Of a DNA stretch of 64,000 bases, positions 1 through 32,792 are shown piece by piece. A program made the translations under genes and the position numbers. The notes beneath the pieces are model-generated. The model did no database searches, had not been told where the DNA came from, and saw only the letters and a program-made list of their open reading frames with translations. The DNA is from Ampullaceana balthica (lineage: Eukaryota > Mollusca > Gastropoda > Lymnaeidae). Where the stretch lies: NCBI GenBank assembly GCA_944989445.1, contig CALYLW010000134.1, positions 10,001 through 74,000 of the forward strand. The letters are read 5' to 3'. Positions within the stretch are counted from its first letter, which is position 1. Each line of letters opens with the position of its first letter.

Positions 1-1063
1 TGTGTTACCCCTTAAGTCTCCAGGATTCTAACATTCCGTAAGGTCATTGACCTTATGCCTAACTAATTCAGCGGCACACCTAAACGGGAATCTCAAGCTA
101 ACTAAGCGCCTCATCTCAACCCAGATCTCCACAACACGTTGATCTGGGTTATATTGTGAATTTAACGCAATGGGTATCACCAACCCTAGCTAAGACACTG
201 ATTGTTTAATCGTGTAACCTGTTTTTTTACTTTATTTTCTAAATTTAAAAACCTTGGCTACATTTGATTTGTTAAATTTTCTCCAGTAACTTTAGTAAAC
301 GCTACCGATAATAGACAGTAATAATGTTTTTGAATTATTTTAATGCACACATAGAAATCGGTAATTTCGTTTAGGTCCTTAACACATGATCTACCCACAA
401 ACGTAAAGAGTGAATTCTTGTTCCAAAATATCGGTGTCACGTTCTCGTATTACTTGATCATCTTTGTATTTCAGTTCATTTGTCTGATATTCTTTTAAAT
501 AACTCTGGGCAATTAACCTACTCTAAATATGTGTCTATACGGGCATACACCCACTTAGCCCGCAAATTGCTACGCCCCTGACAAAGCTTAAGATTGCTCA
601 ATTTCCAATAATCATACAGAAATGAATGCAGAACAAATACAAATTATGTTTTAAGTCATAAAGTTTAATAAAACAATTATTTATAATTTCCAATAATTAA
701 GGGGAGGGTTTATTTTAACCCGGAGACTTCATTTTAAAACAAAGTCTCCGGGGGCGACTTTGTTTTAAAATAAACTCTCCGGGGGGGAGACTTTATTTTG
801 GGGGAGACTTTATTTCGTGACACCGGCTATCAAGTTATTCGACTTTTATTTAATAGTTAACTCATCAGTTTCATACGATATATGCAAGTGAAATAATAAA
901 TAAATACAAAATAGTATTTTTGAAGAGTTAGCTCTCTTATTCCAAACTGTACTTGTTACAACCCGGTGAAAACAGAAACAAAAAAATTACAATAAAAATT
1001 GTAAAATATATAAATTGGTAAATAAAAAATGGATTAAAAAGAGAATTAAAAATATTTTTAAAA
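1..1063. other. Upstream non-coding DNA with a transposon end
   Basis: No gene seen. CTACGCCCCTG at 570-580 resembles the right terminal repeat of hAT elements found elsewhere in the window; its partner may lie off the left edge. A hairpin lies at 719-752. From about 830 the sequence aligns with 40370 onward, marking the left limit of the segmental duplication as far as I can follow it. Confidence 0.5.
719..752. repeat. Perfect 11-bp inverted repeat (hairpin)
   Basis: CCCGGAGACTT at 719-729 and AAGTCTCCGGG at 742-752, separated by 12 AT-rich bases. Further degenerate copies of the same GGAGACTTTATTTT text follow to about 815. Function unknown. Confidence 0.7.
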
Positions 1064-2808
1064 ACCGTAAAAACAAAGTTTTTGACTAAAAATCTCTTAT
1101 ATAGGAGAGAGAACTTAAAGTATTGATTATTTTCCATCGCGAAAAACATTTACAGACTGAAACTTAGTGAATTCCACCTGGTTAAATCGCCATATGTGGT
1201 CACCGATTGCTGGCGTGATGTCAAGTGACCCGTAAAATGCAAACAATAGCGACCGCTACAAATAGTTTTATATCTATAAACTAAAAATGCATTAATTTAA
1301 TTACAATACTTTCGATCGACCTGAAATTTTGATACAATGCATTGTTAGGTGATACGAGTCTATGTGCCCAATTTCAGCTCGATGGCATTACGGGAAGTGC
1401 GTCATTTTTTACTTTTGTTTTTCCCCAGTAAGAAGATATGATGACAGACAGACAAGATTTCGAAGTTAATATAGGGGATTTAATTTTAAAAAAACCCGTA
1501 AAAACAAAGTTTTTGACTATAAATCCCTTATGTAGGAGACAGAATTTAAAGTATTGATTATTTTCCATCGCGACAAACATTTACAGCCTGAAACTGAGTA
1601 AATTCCACCTGGTTAAAACACGAGATGTGGTCACCGATGGCTGGCGTGATGTCTAGTGACCCGTTAAATGTAAACAATAGCGACTGCTACATCTAGTTTT
1701 ATATCGATAAACTAAAAATGCATTAATTTAATAAAGGCACGATCGATCCATCTGAAATTTTGACGCGATGCATTGTTATGTGACACAAGTCTATGTCCCA
1801 AATTTCAGCTCGATGGCATCACGGGAAGTGGGTCATTTTTTGCTTTTGTTTTTCCGCCCGCCCAAGACAGAGATGACGACAGACAGAGCTAGAGACAAGA
1901 TATCGAAGTTAATATAAGGGAGTTAATAAAACAACACCGTAAAAATAAAGTTTTTGACTATAAATCCCTTATATGTGAGACAGAACATAAAATATTGATT
2001 ATGTTCCAACGCGACAAACATTTACAGCTTAAAACTGAGTAAACTCCTCCTCCACGAGATGTGGTCATCGATGGCTGGCGTGAAGTCAACTGACCCGTAA
2101 AATGTAAACAATAGAGACTGCTACATATAGTTTATATAGATAAACTAAAATGCATTAATTTATAAACTGTACGTTCGATCGATCTGAAATTTCAATTCGA
2201 TGCATTGTTAAGGGACGCGAGCCTATTTGTCAAATTTCAGCTCGATGGCATCACGGGAAGTGGGTCAACTTTTATTTTTGTTTTTTCACCCGCCCGACGA
2301 CAAACGACAGACAGAGAGAGAGAGAGAGACAGAGAGAGACGGCGTGAAATTAATATAAGGGATTAAATAATAAAAATAACCCCGTAAAAACAAAGTTTTT
2401 GACTATAAATCCCTTATATATGAGACAGAACTTAAAGTATTGATTATGTTCCATCGCGACAAACATTTACAGCCTGAAACTGGGTCAATGGCACCTGGTT
2501 AGAACACGAGATGTGTTCACCGATGGCTGGCGTGATGTCAAGTGACCCGTGAAATGTAAACAATAGCGACCGCTACGAATAGTTTATGTAGATAAACTAA
2601 AAATGCATTAATTTAATAACTGTACGTTTGATCGATCTGAAATTTTGATACGATGCATTGTTATGTGACACAAATTGCTGTGCCAAATTTCAGCTCGATG
2701 GCTTCACGGGAATGGGGTCATTATTTTACTTCTGCTTTTCCGCCCTCCCGACGACGAACGACAGACAGACAGAGACGGCGGTGAAGTTAATATAAGGGAT
2801 TTAACAAT
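1064..2808 (+). repeat. Tandem array of a ~440-bp unit (four copies)
   Basis: Units begin near 1064, 1494, 1936 and 2381, each with CCGTAAAAACAAAGTTTTTG, then ACTATAAATCCCTTATAT, and each ends GTTAATATAAGGGATTTA. The two ends are inverted repeats (TAAATCCCTTATAT against ATATAAGGGATTTA). The corresponding place in copy B (about 40610) lacks the array, so it was inserted or expanded after the duplication, or lost from B. No coding sequence. Confidence 0.8.
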
Positions 2809-2961
2809 ACGCTTTTATTCCAATGTGCTAAAATGCACAAAATAATCTATTCGCACACCATATGATTTCCTTTCAATTTCTGTCTACATTTGTAATAGCG
2901 TGGGTGCCAACCATACTGGTTTTAAAGATTAATTTCCTGCATGTTTTCAGGATAGTTCAGT

Positions 2962-3210
2962 CATCATCATCATCATCATCAGTGGCGCTACAGCCCATGT
3001 AGTGCCTTGACCTGCTCAACCACATCCTTCCATTCGGATTGATGGCTTTACTTCTCCATGCCCGAACCCCCAGCTGTTGTAGGTCTGTTTCTACATCATC
3101 GATCCAGCCCAGTCTTGGGCGACCAGTGAGTCGTCTGCCCCCTGGTTTCTGCCTGTAAATAATTTTTGGTGCTCTACACTCTGGCATCCTTTCAATATGT
3201 CCTGCCCAGC
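2962..3210 (-). mobile_element. 5'-truncated non-LTR retrotransposon fragment
   Basis: Antisense reading gives MPECRAPKIIYRQKPGGRRL and GRPRLGWIDDVETDLQQLGV, typical of the C-terminus of RTE/Jockey-like ORF2 proteins, followed by a (GAT)n tail (2962-2982 on this strand). Flanked by GTTCAGT at 2955-2961 and 3211-3217. Copy B has the uninterrupted site at about 40770-40785. Confidence 0.82.
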
Positions 3211-3217
3211 GTTCAGT

Positions 3218-4460
3218 GGAATTTCATATCCCTATATAATATAAAATAAAATTTTAAATTTTAAAATGAAAAACAAGCACATAAGATTGAAATTGAAAGC
3301 ACAGTTTAGGACTCAGACAAAGTACAGGAGCACAGTCTTAAGTGGGAGGAATTTAAATCTAATGATCTCTAAAAGTAATGTGTCACATCTTCAATCAAAT
3401 CGCTAAAAGACTGCAACAAAAACCATGTCTACTTCAATCCTACGTTATACAACTACAGAGCTCAATGCTAATTTTGTTCATTCAAATCCGTGGCCAACCA
3501 ATACAGCCTACCAATAACTTCAACTTTTAAGACGGAAAGAAATTACTCAACGCCCCTGTAAATCTACATTTATGTAAACTAATGAAATTATCAACAAAAG
3601 AATATAAAGGATGGTAATGCATCTATTTGAAAGGAGAAATCTTTCGTAGCATCATCTGCTGTCCAGTTGACTGGAAGGGACTGGGCGAAATTCTGGCAAC
3701 TCCAGCAAAGTCCCACTTTAATGATTATCTTTACATTTTGTTTATTACTATCATTATGATTTAAAGATTTGTGACTGCACTGAAAATTATTGCGTCCCAC
3801 GCTTATTCATTGTTTATGTCTAGTCTTTCATTTTTCTCAGAGTTTTAAATGTTGATAGAGTGTTGGTTTTCATGAGTCATCCAACTTTTTTTTGCCCCAA
3901 CGTTTGATTTAACGTCTTTTTCAAGTGGCTTATTTGTTATAGTGCCACATTTTATTTAGGAAAAAAAAACAACAAAATTGATTAGTCTGTCCTAAAGATT
4001 AATTTACGACGCAAAGAATTGTATTTATAATTCGGGTCCAATATATCTACACTATAATTGGTTGAACAGTTATTTATGCATGAATACACCATGACAATTT
4101 CATTCAATTTGTTCCTGTTTAAATTATTGAGGTATCACAAATAATTGATCTAATATTTTCAATATACACAAATATTCCTTAGGAGCATCCATCTTCTAGA
4201 CCAAGGGTCCCCAATTTTATAGTAAAAGGGTTCAGTTTTGTTTGCTGTAAAGAAATAACTTTCTTTAATACTTTAACTGAAATCAACTTTCTAAAGACAA
4301 ACTTTGATATCATTTAAACAATTCCTATCATAAGAATTTTTATTGATAATTTATCTCTTTTATTATTTTAAAGTCATTATTGATGCCAACATTGACAGTT
4401 TGAGCACCATTCAGCCAGCTGTTACTCAAATGGCTCTAGTTCTCCTTAATTTTCCTTAAA
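3218..4460. other. Copy A upstream region
   Basis: Shared with 41297-43230 of copy B, interrupted there by insertions. No coding sequence recognised. About 3775-3890 is an old fragment of the 3' end of the retrotransposon also found at 9675-10590; the same fragment occurs in copy B at about 41745-41850, so it predates the duplication. Confidence 0.6.
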
Positions 4461-4466
4461 ATGCGG

Positions 4467-4474
4467 TATAAAAA
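4467..4474 (+). promoter_or_regulatory. TATA box of copy A
   Basis: TATAAAAA lies 69 bp before the start codon. Copy B has the same octamer at exactly the same distance. With usual TATA spacing, transcription would start near 4497, leaving a leader of about 40 nt. The initiation site itself is inferred. Confidence 0.75.
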
Positions 4475-4535
4475 TAGGTGTAGTTTAAAATATAACAATG
4501 CCCTTCTCATCGGTTTGACGTCAACAGAGATGACA

Positions 4536-26511
<21,976 letters not shown>

Positions 26512-26588
26512 TTCATACAAGTGTTAACAAAGGATGGTGTTGAGACCTTCATTTTATGATGTTCTTTACACTTAACTCATTTAAGACA

Positions 26589-26594
26589 AATAAA
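26589..26594 (+). promoter_or_regulatory. Polyadenylation signal of copy A
   Basis: AATAAA lies 78 bp after the stop codon and is followed by T-rich sequence. It is the first such hexamer after the stop and gives a short 3' UTR of roughly 100 nt. Confidence 0.7.
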
Positions 26595-26736
26595 GTTTCA
26601 AGATTTATTCATTTCGTGTTATTCTTCAAATACATTTATGGCATTCTGCAGTCAATTTCAAGAAGGAATTTATATTGAAATTCGTAACAGAAGTTAAAAA
26701 TAATTTGAAAGAGGAAATTTAAATAAGCCTCATTAA

Positions 26737-28175
26737 CAGTGCTGGATTTACCCATAAGCTTAACAAGCTATAGCTTAGTGCCCCCGCTTTCTTGGAGGCC
26801 CTCCAAAAATTGTTTGAGGGAGCAATTGTCAAAAACACTTAAATAGTTTGTCATTGGCGCAATAACTATTTAGTTCAAAGTCATGAAAACTCCGTAGATA
26901 ATAGAAAAGCTTTGGTAACATATCTTTAAAGCAAACGTAGCTTAACAACTGACTGCCAGGCCTATCAGAACAGATAAATAATGATGATCCTACATGTGGA
27001 AGAAAATCAGCAGTCCCGAGCCTAGTGATCTTCATGGGGCTTCCCGAAAGATCCCCTCAGCGTCTACTTTGGTTTACATCATCGGCATTGCATCTAAATG
27101 CTCTGCTTAAGATCCGTATAGCGACTGTAATCATATGTGACTAGCACCTAACACCTAACATATATGACTTTGGCATTGCTTGCCAGGAGTTGTCGGTTTC
27201 GGGTCGCGGGTCGCGGGTCGCGGTCAGGTCCTCCACTCGCAACCCTACTCGTCCGTCGAGCCCCGTAGAGGCCACCCCTTCTCGACGGACAGATAAATAA
27301 TAATAATAGTACTAGTTAAATGTTCTTGTACGAGTTTTCACAGTCATAATTACTTTTGCAGAGCGTGGTTTACCTTTCAGATGAGGTAAAGAAACATTTT
27401 ACTCTCCTCATTATGACAATTTCCTTGAATAACTCGAACTTATGGAAACATTTGATCATTGTCTAGCAAGCGGCAGCAAGCCATAAAAAATATTAGGGAA
27501 TAAAGTATCAAGTGTAACATCTTATATTTCTATTACAATATCTGATGAATTTATCCAAATTATCTCACATAAACTAAGAGACACAATCTTGAATGATTTA
27601 AGAGATTCAGTTAATCTGTAAATTCCAAGCCAGACCAGTTACATTGATCTGCTCACCATTATTTTGAAAGAAGGTTTCACCAGATCATGAGCTACTTTGA
27701 AACGTTTTCTAACTTTGCTAGAGCTGGGTAGCCACGCGGGGAAAAGTATGGCTAAGTTGGCGCACAACTACCTTACAAATGAGTGAAAAACAGATTTTAG
27801 TTACTGTCGAGGCCAGAACATCAGGCCAAAATGTCAGGCAAACACAGGGTTTATCAAGAAATAATATCGCGTTGATGGAGCAGCATTTGACTAGATGCAC
27901 TAAAATCAATAATCCATTTTTAAAAAGATTAGATATAAGCCCTTTAAAAGAACTTTTTTTCTCTCTTTACCAGAGTCGGCATTTTATAACTTATTATGAA
28001 TAAAAATCATTTTCATCTAAAGATTATTTCACTATATATATACTTCTGAGTTATATCTCAGTTTAACCCTCTAGGCACCCGAAAATCATATCTGGCATTG
28101 ACAGAATATATTTACTTATAAGAGGCCCCATATCCTTAATAGCTAAGGGCCTCATCAAGGCTAAATCTGACCCTG
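26737..28175 (+). mobile_element. hAT element with transposase relic, exact 8-bp target duplication
   Basis: CAGTGCTGGATTTACCC at the left and GCTAAATCTGACCCTG at the right; CTCATTAA at 26729-26736 and 28176-28183. The interior holds a decayed ZMYM-type hAT transposase (CRGQN at about 27810 is the remnant of the family's CRGQxYD; SLYQSRHF near 27970). It lies just after copy A's polyadenylation signal. Confidence 0.8.
26991..27170 (+). mobile_element. Internally deleted copy of the 585-bp repeat
   Basis: Matches both ends of the insertion at 62706-63290 in reverse: ACATGTGGAAGAAAATCAGC at the start and ATATGTGACTAGCACCTAAC at the end, with the middle missing. Nested within the hAT element. 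The repeated CACCTAA at the end may be a retrotransposon-type tail. Confidence 0.6.
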
Positions 28176-28183
28176 CTCATTAA

Positions 28184-28596
28184 TACTCATAATTTGAGGA
28201 TACCTGAAAAGGGCCAAAGAAATTTACATTTAAAACTGAAATGGGTTTAAACAGTTTCCAATTGGCAGAGTCCAAAAGGTAAACAGAGAGGGCGTCCTTT
28301 TCATCACATCGCCCCCCCCCCTCGATCCCACCACGCCATTGACAACTGTCTCCCATACAGACGCTATCAAAAACAAATGTTTAAAATAAAATTAATAAAG
28401 TAAAACAGGAAACATTTGTAAAAAAAAAGGTGATAACCTGTAGAATTTTTAAAAGGTTAATGAAGCAAAAATTCTCCTGTCTATTTGAAACAATAATATA
28501 TAGACTGAGTTAAGGAAATGATCCCTGGTGAAATAATTAGACCGAGTTAACGAAATTATCACTAATGATATAATTAGATTAGAGTTATCCAAATGA
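28184..28596. other. Intergenic sequence, nothing recognised
   Basis: AT-rich apart from a C-tract near 28310. No coding sequence or repeat end identified. Confidence 0.4.
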
Positions 28597-28600
28597 TAAC

Positions 28601-29300
28601 TAGGGCTTTAAAAGAAAAAAATAACGGTTTTAAAATCGATTAATCGATTCATTTCGATTAATTATATTTTATAACACATATATAGATCCCGTTAAGTTGC
28701 GATTCATTATCTCGCGAAATAGGTTAAGGGGCCGTCCATAAAGTACGTCACGCCCCAGAGGGAGAGGGGTATAAGAAAGTGTAACAGTTTGTGACAGGGG
28801 GGAGGGGAGGTCCAGCCATGTGTGACGTCACGGTAATTTATATTAAATATTAATTATTTTGTTATTTAAAAAAATAATGTTTGTTCGAAAGTGTGACGTC
28901 CTTTTGGGGGGAGGGGGGTCCAATATTTGTGACAGTTCGTGACATGGGGGAGGAGGGGAGTTTAAAATGTTCAAAAATAGCGTGACGTACTTTATGGACG
29001 GCCCCTAAGTCGCAGTAACTCCATGGCGTCCCAATTTTGTGTGGTAAAACACCAAATTCGTTCTGCTATGCAAGAAAAAAAGGAAGAAAAACCTTTTTGT
29101 ATGCACGTCTAAATAAACAATAATAATAGGAGGGTAAAGTATGTAAGTAACAAAAAATTTAAATGATCAATAAATTGAAAAAAATATAAATCTTTTCTTA
29201 AATTTTATTCAATGCAATTCTAATCGATCAAATTAATTTTAATCGATTAATTTTTTTAACGATTAATCGATTAATTAATAGTTAATTTCCGCAGCCCTAA
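28601..29300. mobile_element. TAGGGCT-ended element rich in ATTAATCG
   Basis: Left TAGGGCTTTAAAA and right CCGCAGCCCTA; both subterminal regions contain CGATTAATCGATT runs. Flanks ATGATAAC and ATTAATAC agree in 5 of 8 bases, weak support for a target duplication. Related ends occur at about 50330-50400, 51630-51700 and 57560-57650. No transposase seen. Confidence 0.55.
28728..29005. mobile_element. GGGGCCGTCC MITE with TAA target duplication
   Basis: GGGGCCGTCCATAAAGTACG at the left and its inverse at the right, TAA on both sides (28725-28727, 29006-29008). 278 bp, non-coding, nested in the TAGGGCT element. Confidence 0.85.
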
Positions 29301-29344
29301 TTAATACATGGGTAGAATTTTTTGCAAAGCAGCAGGATAAGTCG

Positions 29345-29790
29345 TGATAGTGGTGTCACTAGGGGGGTGGGGTTGGACCGCCCCGGGTGACATTATCAGG
29401 GGGGGGGGTAATACCAAAATCACCAATTTTACTGTGTACCATTTTATGTCAAAAAAGATAAGACATTTTTTTTTACCTAGAAAAAAATTACGAAATACAA
29501 TACGTTAAACGCGAAAACTTATTAATAAAAATATAGCAATTAACATGCAATAATAAAACAGTCCCAAAAATCGACCATGAAACAAATTAGGGGAAACAAC
29601 AGAAAAGAAACAGCCGCCCCTTTTTTAGGTACGACATGAAAGAGGCGGTGTCTTTCGTTTTAAAAGAACTAAAGCCAACTGGACTTTGACATACCGACAC
29701 ATATTGTAAGCCGGTGAGACTAACCTGATCTCACTACTTCCTCCACCACAGTTGGGGGGGGGGATAAGATTTTTCTATCATTAAAAAAAT
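29345..29790. repeat. Mixed repeat fragments
   Basis: GTGGTGTCACTAGGGGGGTG and GACCGCCCCGGGTGACA resemble hAT ends at 31060-31710. 29640-29790 shares GACATACCGACACA and AGTTGG...GGGATAAGATTTTTCT with the arms of the foldback element at 47616-48743. Confidence 0.5.
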
Positions 29791-29928
29791 TAAAAATATC
29801 AACAGAGGTTGTTTTTTTTTATTGTTTCTTTGTTTGTTTTTTGTTAATGTCTTTGAATTAATATTTTTGTTTTATTTATATTTATTAAAAGAGTGCAAAC
29901 ATGGATAGCTATGTTAATATAATGTACT

Positions 29929-30090
29929 CAGAGGCGTAACTGGGTTTTTGACGCCCTTGGCTAATTTATTTTTGGCGCCCTCTATTTAAATAAAAATTTT
30001 AAAATTAGAGATTTGGCGGCGCCCTTTTCAACTAGCACAGGCCGGCGCCCTTGGCAACTGCCCCAGTGCCAAGCCTTTGTTACGCCACTG
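29929..30090. mobile_element. hAT MITE, 162 bp, exact 8-bp target duplication
   Basis: CAGAGGCGTAACTGGG and TTTGTTACGCCACTG ends, flanked by AATGTACT at 29921-29928 and 30091-30098. Interior GGCGCCCTTGGCTAATTTAT matches the ends of the larger element at 47159-48852. Confidence 0.9.
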
Positions 30091-30104
30091 AATGTACTAT
30101 AAGA

Positions 30105-30415
30105 CAGTGTTTCTTGAAAATGGTGGTCCGTGGAACGGTGCCGGTCAGTGGGGGCCATCCGCTGCCGGTCCGCAGAAGTTATCAAGTAAGGACAGACAAA
30201 TATATTTAAAATTCTTTATTTGCAACCATTATTACTAACCCTATAGTTATAGAATATGTAATTTTTTTCCTTATAAAAGGCGCATGAAATAAAAAAAAAT
30301 AAAAAATAAATAACATTTCGCTACCACGCCAGTACAGTGAAAATGGTTCACCGGTCCCTGGTACAATTGAAAAAATCCTTCCAGTCTACGATACTAAAAT
30401 GTTTGAGAATCACTG
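30105..30415. mobile_element. hAT MITE, 311 bp
   Basis: CAGTGTTTCTTGAAAATGG and TTTGAGAATCACTG ends; CTATAAGA (30097-30104) and CTCTAAGA (30416-30423) agree in 7 of 8 bases. Starts directly beside the preceding MITE. Confidence 0.85.
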
Positions 30416-30607
30416 CTCTAAGAAACTTAATTTTCTTGAGTATAAGTACTTTTTTAAAATATCATTTAACACGAAACTATTATTCTATTATTGTCCACAA
30501 TTTATAATCGTAATTCAACAGGAAAGGTAAGAAAGTGAATTCTTTATTTAACATTTTCAGAAGAAGGGAGGATAGTGAGAATTTACTTGAACGCTTATTG
30601 GGTCAAA

Positions 30608-30910
30608 GTGGCAGTCCATAAATGACGTCACGCGATTTTGGACGATTTTTAATCGTCACACTTCGTCACAAAAACTTAGACCACCCCCTTCCGATATGAC
30701 GTCTCAAAGCTTTGACCCCTACCCCCTAAAAGTCGTAATTACTAATTGAAAATTAGCATATTGCAAATTAATTTTTTGTCATTTAAATATGTATTTAGTG
30801 TAAGTCTGCACTCTAATATCCTAACACGTGTGAAGCCATTGAAAACGTCATTAAATAAATTGCAAGCAATTAAATATTAAAGTGGAACTTCTATTTAAAT
30901 TTGCGCGTTT
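30608..30910. mobile_element. GGGGCCGTCC-family fragment
   Basis: CAGTCCATAAATGACGTCAC, then CACTTCGTCACAAAAACTTA and CGTGTGAAGCCATTGAAAAC, in common with 58660-61100. The far end is missing. Confidence 0.65.
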
Positions 30911-31065
30911 TGGGCACAAACATAAGACACTGCACCTCGTTGGTAGTCCTTCTTGAAACATTAGCATCTATTAGCACAATCGCCCCCAATCTTCATCTGC
31001 GCTCTTGTGTTGTGTGCTATTTTACGGGTCACCGTCACGAAATTAATTAGTATGCTACACTAAGC

Positions 31066-31395
31066 AGTGGCGTCACAAGGGGGGTGCGAGGAGTGCGGAC
31101 CGTCACAAGGGTGCGAGGAGTGCGGACCGTCACAAGGGGGTGCGAGGAGTGCGGACCGTCACAAGGGTGCGAGGAGTGCGGACCGTCACAAGGGGGTGCG
31201 AGGAGTGCGGACCGTCACAAGGGTGCGAGGAGTGCGGACCGTCACAAGGGTGCGAGGAGTGCGGACCGTCACAAGGGGATGCGAGGAGTGCGGACCGTCA
31301 CAAGGGTGCGAGGAGTGCGGACCGTCACAAGGGTGCGAGGAGTGCGGACCGTCACAAGGGGGGTGCGAGGAGTGCGGACCGTCACAAGGGGTGAC
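31066..31395 (+). repeat. 28-31 bp minisatellite, 11 units
   Basis: Units of GTGCGAGGAGTGCGGACCGT followed by CACAAGGG with one to three extra G or an A. It starts inside a hAT-type end (CAGTGGCGTCACAAGG at 31065) whose likely right end is AGTGGCGCCCCTG at about 31712. Open frames in every phase are produced by the repeat. Confidence 0.93.
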
Positions 31396-31474
31396 ACCAA
31401 AGTGTAAAATTCTGTATGTTCCCATTATTTGGCACTTGAAGACTCGGAGGAGTTCTATTGGGTTAAGTCGTGAG

Positions 31475-31650
31475 CAATGTTCCCTTTAAGCTGCGTGGCA
31501 ACACAAATATTTTAACAACGTCACGATGCAGTTTAGAATACTGCGCAGCAAATTTAGTAAAATATTGCACACAAAATGAATGCTGTGCAACATTATACAG
31601 GAGTTTGTTTTATTTTGTACACGGACCAACGAACCTTAGAGGGAACATTG
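31475..31650. mobile_element. CAATGTTCCC MITE, 176 bp, exact 8-bp target duplication
   Basis: CAATGTTCCCTTTAAG and CTTAGAGGGAACATTG ends; GTCGTGAG at 31467-31474 and 31651-31658. hAT-type duplication. Related members near 51822-52006, 54680-54861 and at 59507-59695. Confidence 0.9.
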
Positions 31651-31781
31651 GTCGTGAGGGGCTGACACCATGAGCTACCGCCCCGGGTGACATCAACCCT
31701 AGTGGCGCCCCTGAGTTGTGATATTAAAGAATGGTTTACTCTTTAAAAAGAGTAGACAATATTCGAAAGAATATATATAGG

Positions 31782-32017
31782 CGGTTTGATAGCGAAGTCC
31801 ATAGTGCGCTCGCCTCACAAGCTGAGGGGCGTGGGATCTAGCCCACGATAAAGCCACAATAACAATGTTAATGAATGGATATTGCTAGAAAATTCCTCCA
31901 CTGACCTGGAGAGGAGATGGGCGCCGCCAGTTCTATCAAGCCCTGAGAAAGTTCTAATGGAAACATTAGAACCCACTACGACCACGAGGTTATGGGACAC
32001 AACAAAAAAAAATTAAA
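31782..32017 (+). mobile_element. tRNA-derived SINE
   Basis: The head has tRNA-like RNA polymerase III boxes: TAGTGCGCTCGCC as A-box region and GTGGGATCTAGCCCAC as B-box region with its stem. A body of about 150 bp follows and an A-rich tail (ACAACAAAAAAAAATT). Flanked by ATATAGG at 31775-31781 and 32018-32024. The acceptor stem is not intact, so it is not a functional tRNA gene. Confidence 0.78.
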
Positions 32018-32190
32018 ATATAGGAATAAATATTATTAATATTCTAAGTCTGCTTTGTTTTTTAAAAATTTTTTAGATTGTATTATCGCAATTTATATTC
32101 GGAAGAAATAACAACTTTCTAAATCGTTCATAACTCGTCATCCTAGTGATGCTGTGTAGAATAAATTAATTATGTAGCACTACAGCAGGG

Positions 32191-32784
32191 CAGGGGCGGA
32201 TTAAGACTGCACGGGGCCCCTGGCTGCAATTCAAACTGGGGCCCTATCCAGCCAGTGTACCTTTAGATAAAATGATTGCTCGCAGGTAATATAAAACTGT
32301 AACTTGTAAATATTCATCCAAATTGAATATTCATGAATAAACCGAATTCGAAGAAATAAGTTTTGCCGGTATCCTAAAATTAAGTGTAAAAGACAATTTA
32401 TAAAATTAAAAAACACATGAAAAAAAAATTTCACTCCGTACCCGGGGATCGATCCCGCCACCGCTTGAATCACAAGCCTTAGTACTTCTCATTCGGCCAC
32501 GAGACCTCAACTTTGGTTGGCAAGTTAAATTATATATATAATATTCTTTAATAATTTCTGTTATTGAGCCTATCAAATAAGGTATTTTGACTGCTAAGAC
32601 TATCTTGTCGGAAAAGAGATCATTTTAATAGATGAGATTTTATTAATTTATCATATTTTCAGCAATTCATGTATTTTTTAGATTTGTCCACATTTATTCT
32701 AAAATATGCTAAGTTTGGGGGCCCTAAATCATCGGGGGCCCCTGGCTTTAGCCCGTTCAGCCCCCCCCCCTTAATCCGCCATAG
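32191..32784. mobile_element. Non-autonomous hAT, 594 bp, carrying a tRNA-like cassette
   Basis: CAGGGGCGGATTAAG left, CTTAATCCGCCATAG right, exact duplication CAGCAGGG at 32183-32190 and 32785-32792. Terminal ~100-170 bp match the larger element 8661-11269. The centre, absent there, holds on the opposite strand a tRNA-like sequence (32437-32513) with TCGTGGCCGAAT and B-box GGGATCGATCCC. Confidence 0.88.
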
Positions 32785-32792
32785 CAGCAGGG

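Noticed and set aside
31067..31489. Overlapping open frames with repeated CEECGPSQG or RSADRHKG text
   Set aside because: All three phases stay open because the minisatellite unit has no stop; no non-repeat domain or start context.
31782..31860. Functional tRNA gene
   Set aside because: tRNA-like head without matching acceptor stem, followed by a body and A-rich tail with target duplications: a SINE.
32437..32513. Functional tRNA gene
   Set aside because: B-box and a D-arm-like region are visible, but I could not form proper acceptor and anticodon stems with a 7-base loop; it recurs inside a transposon family.
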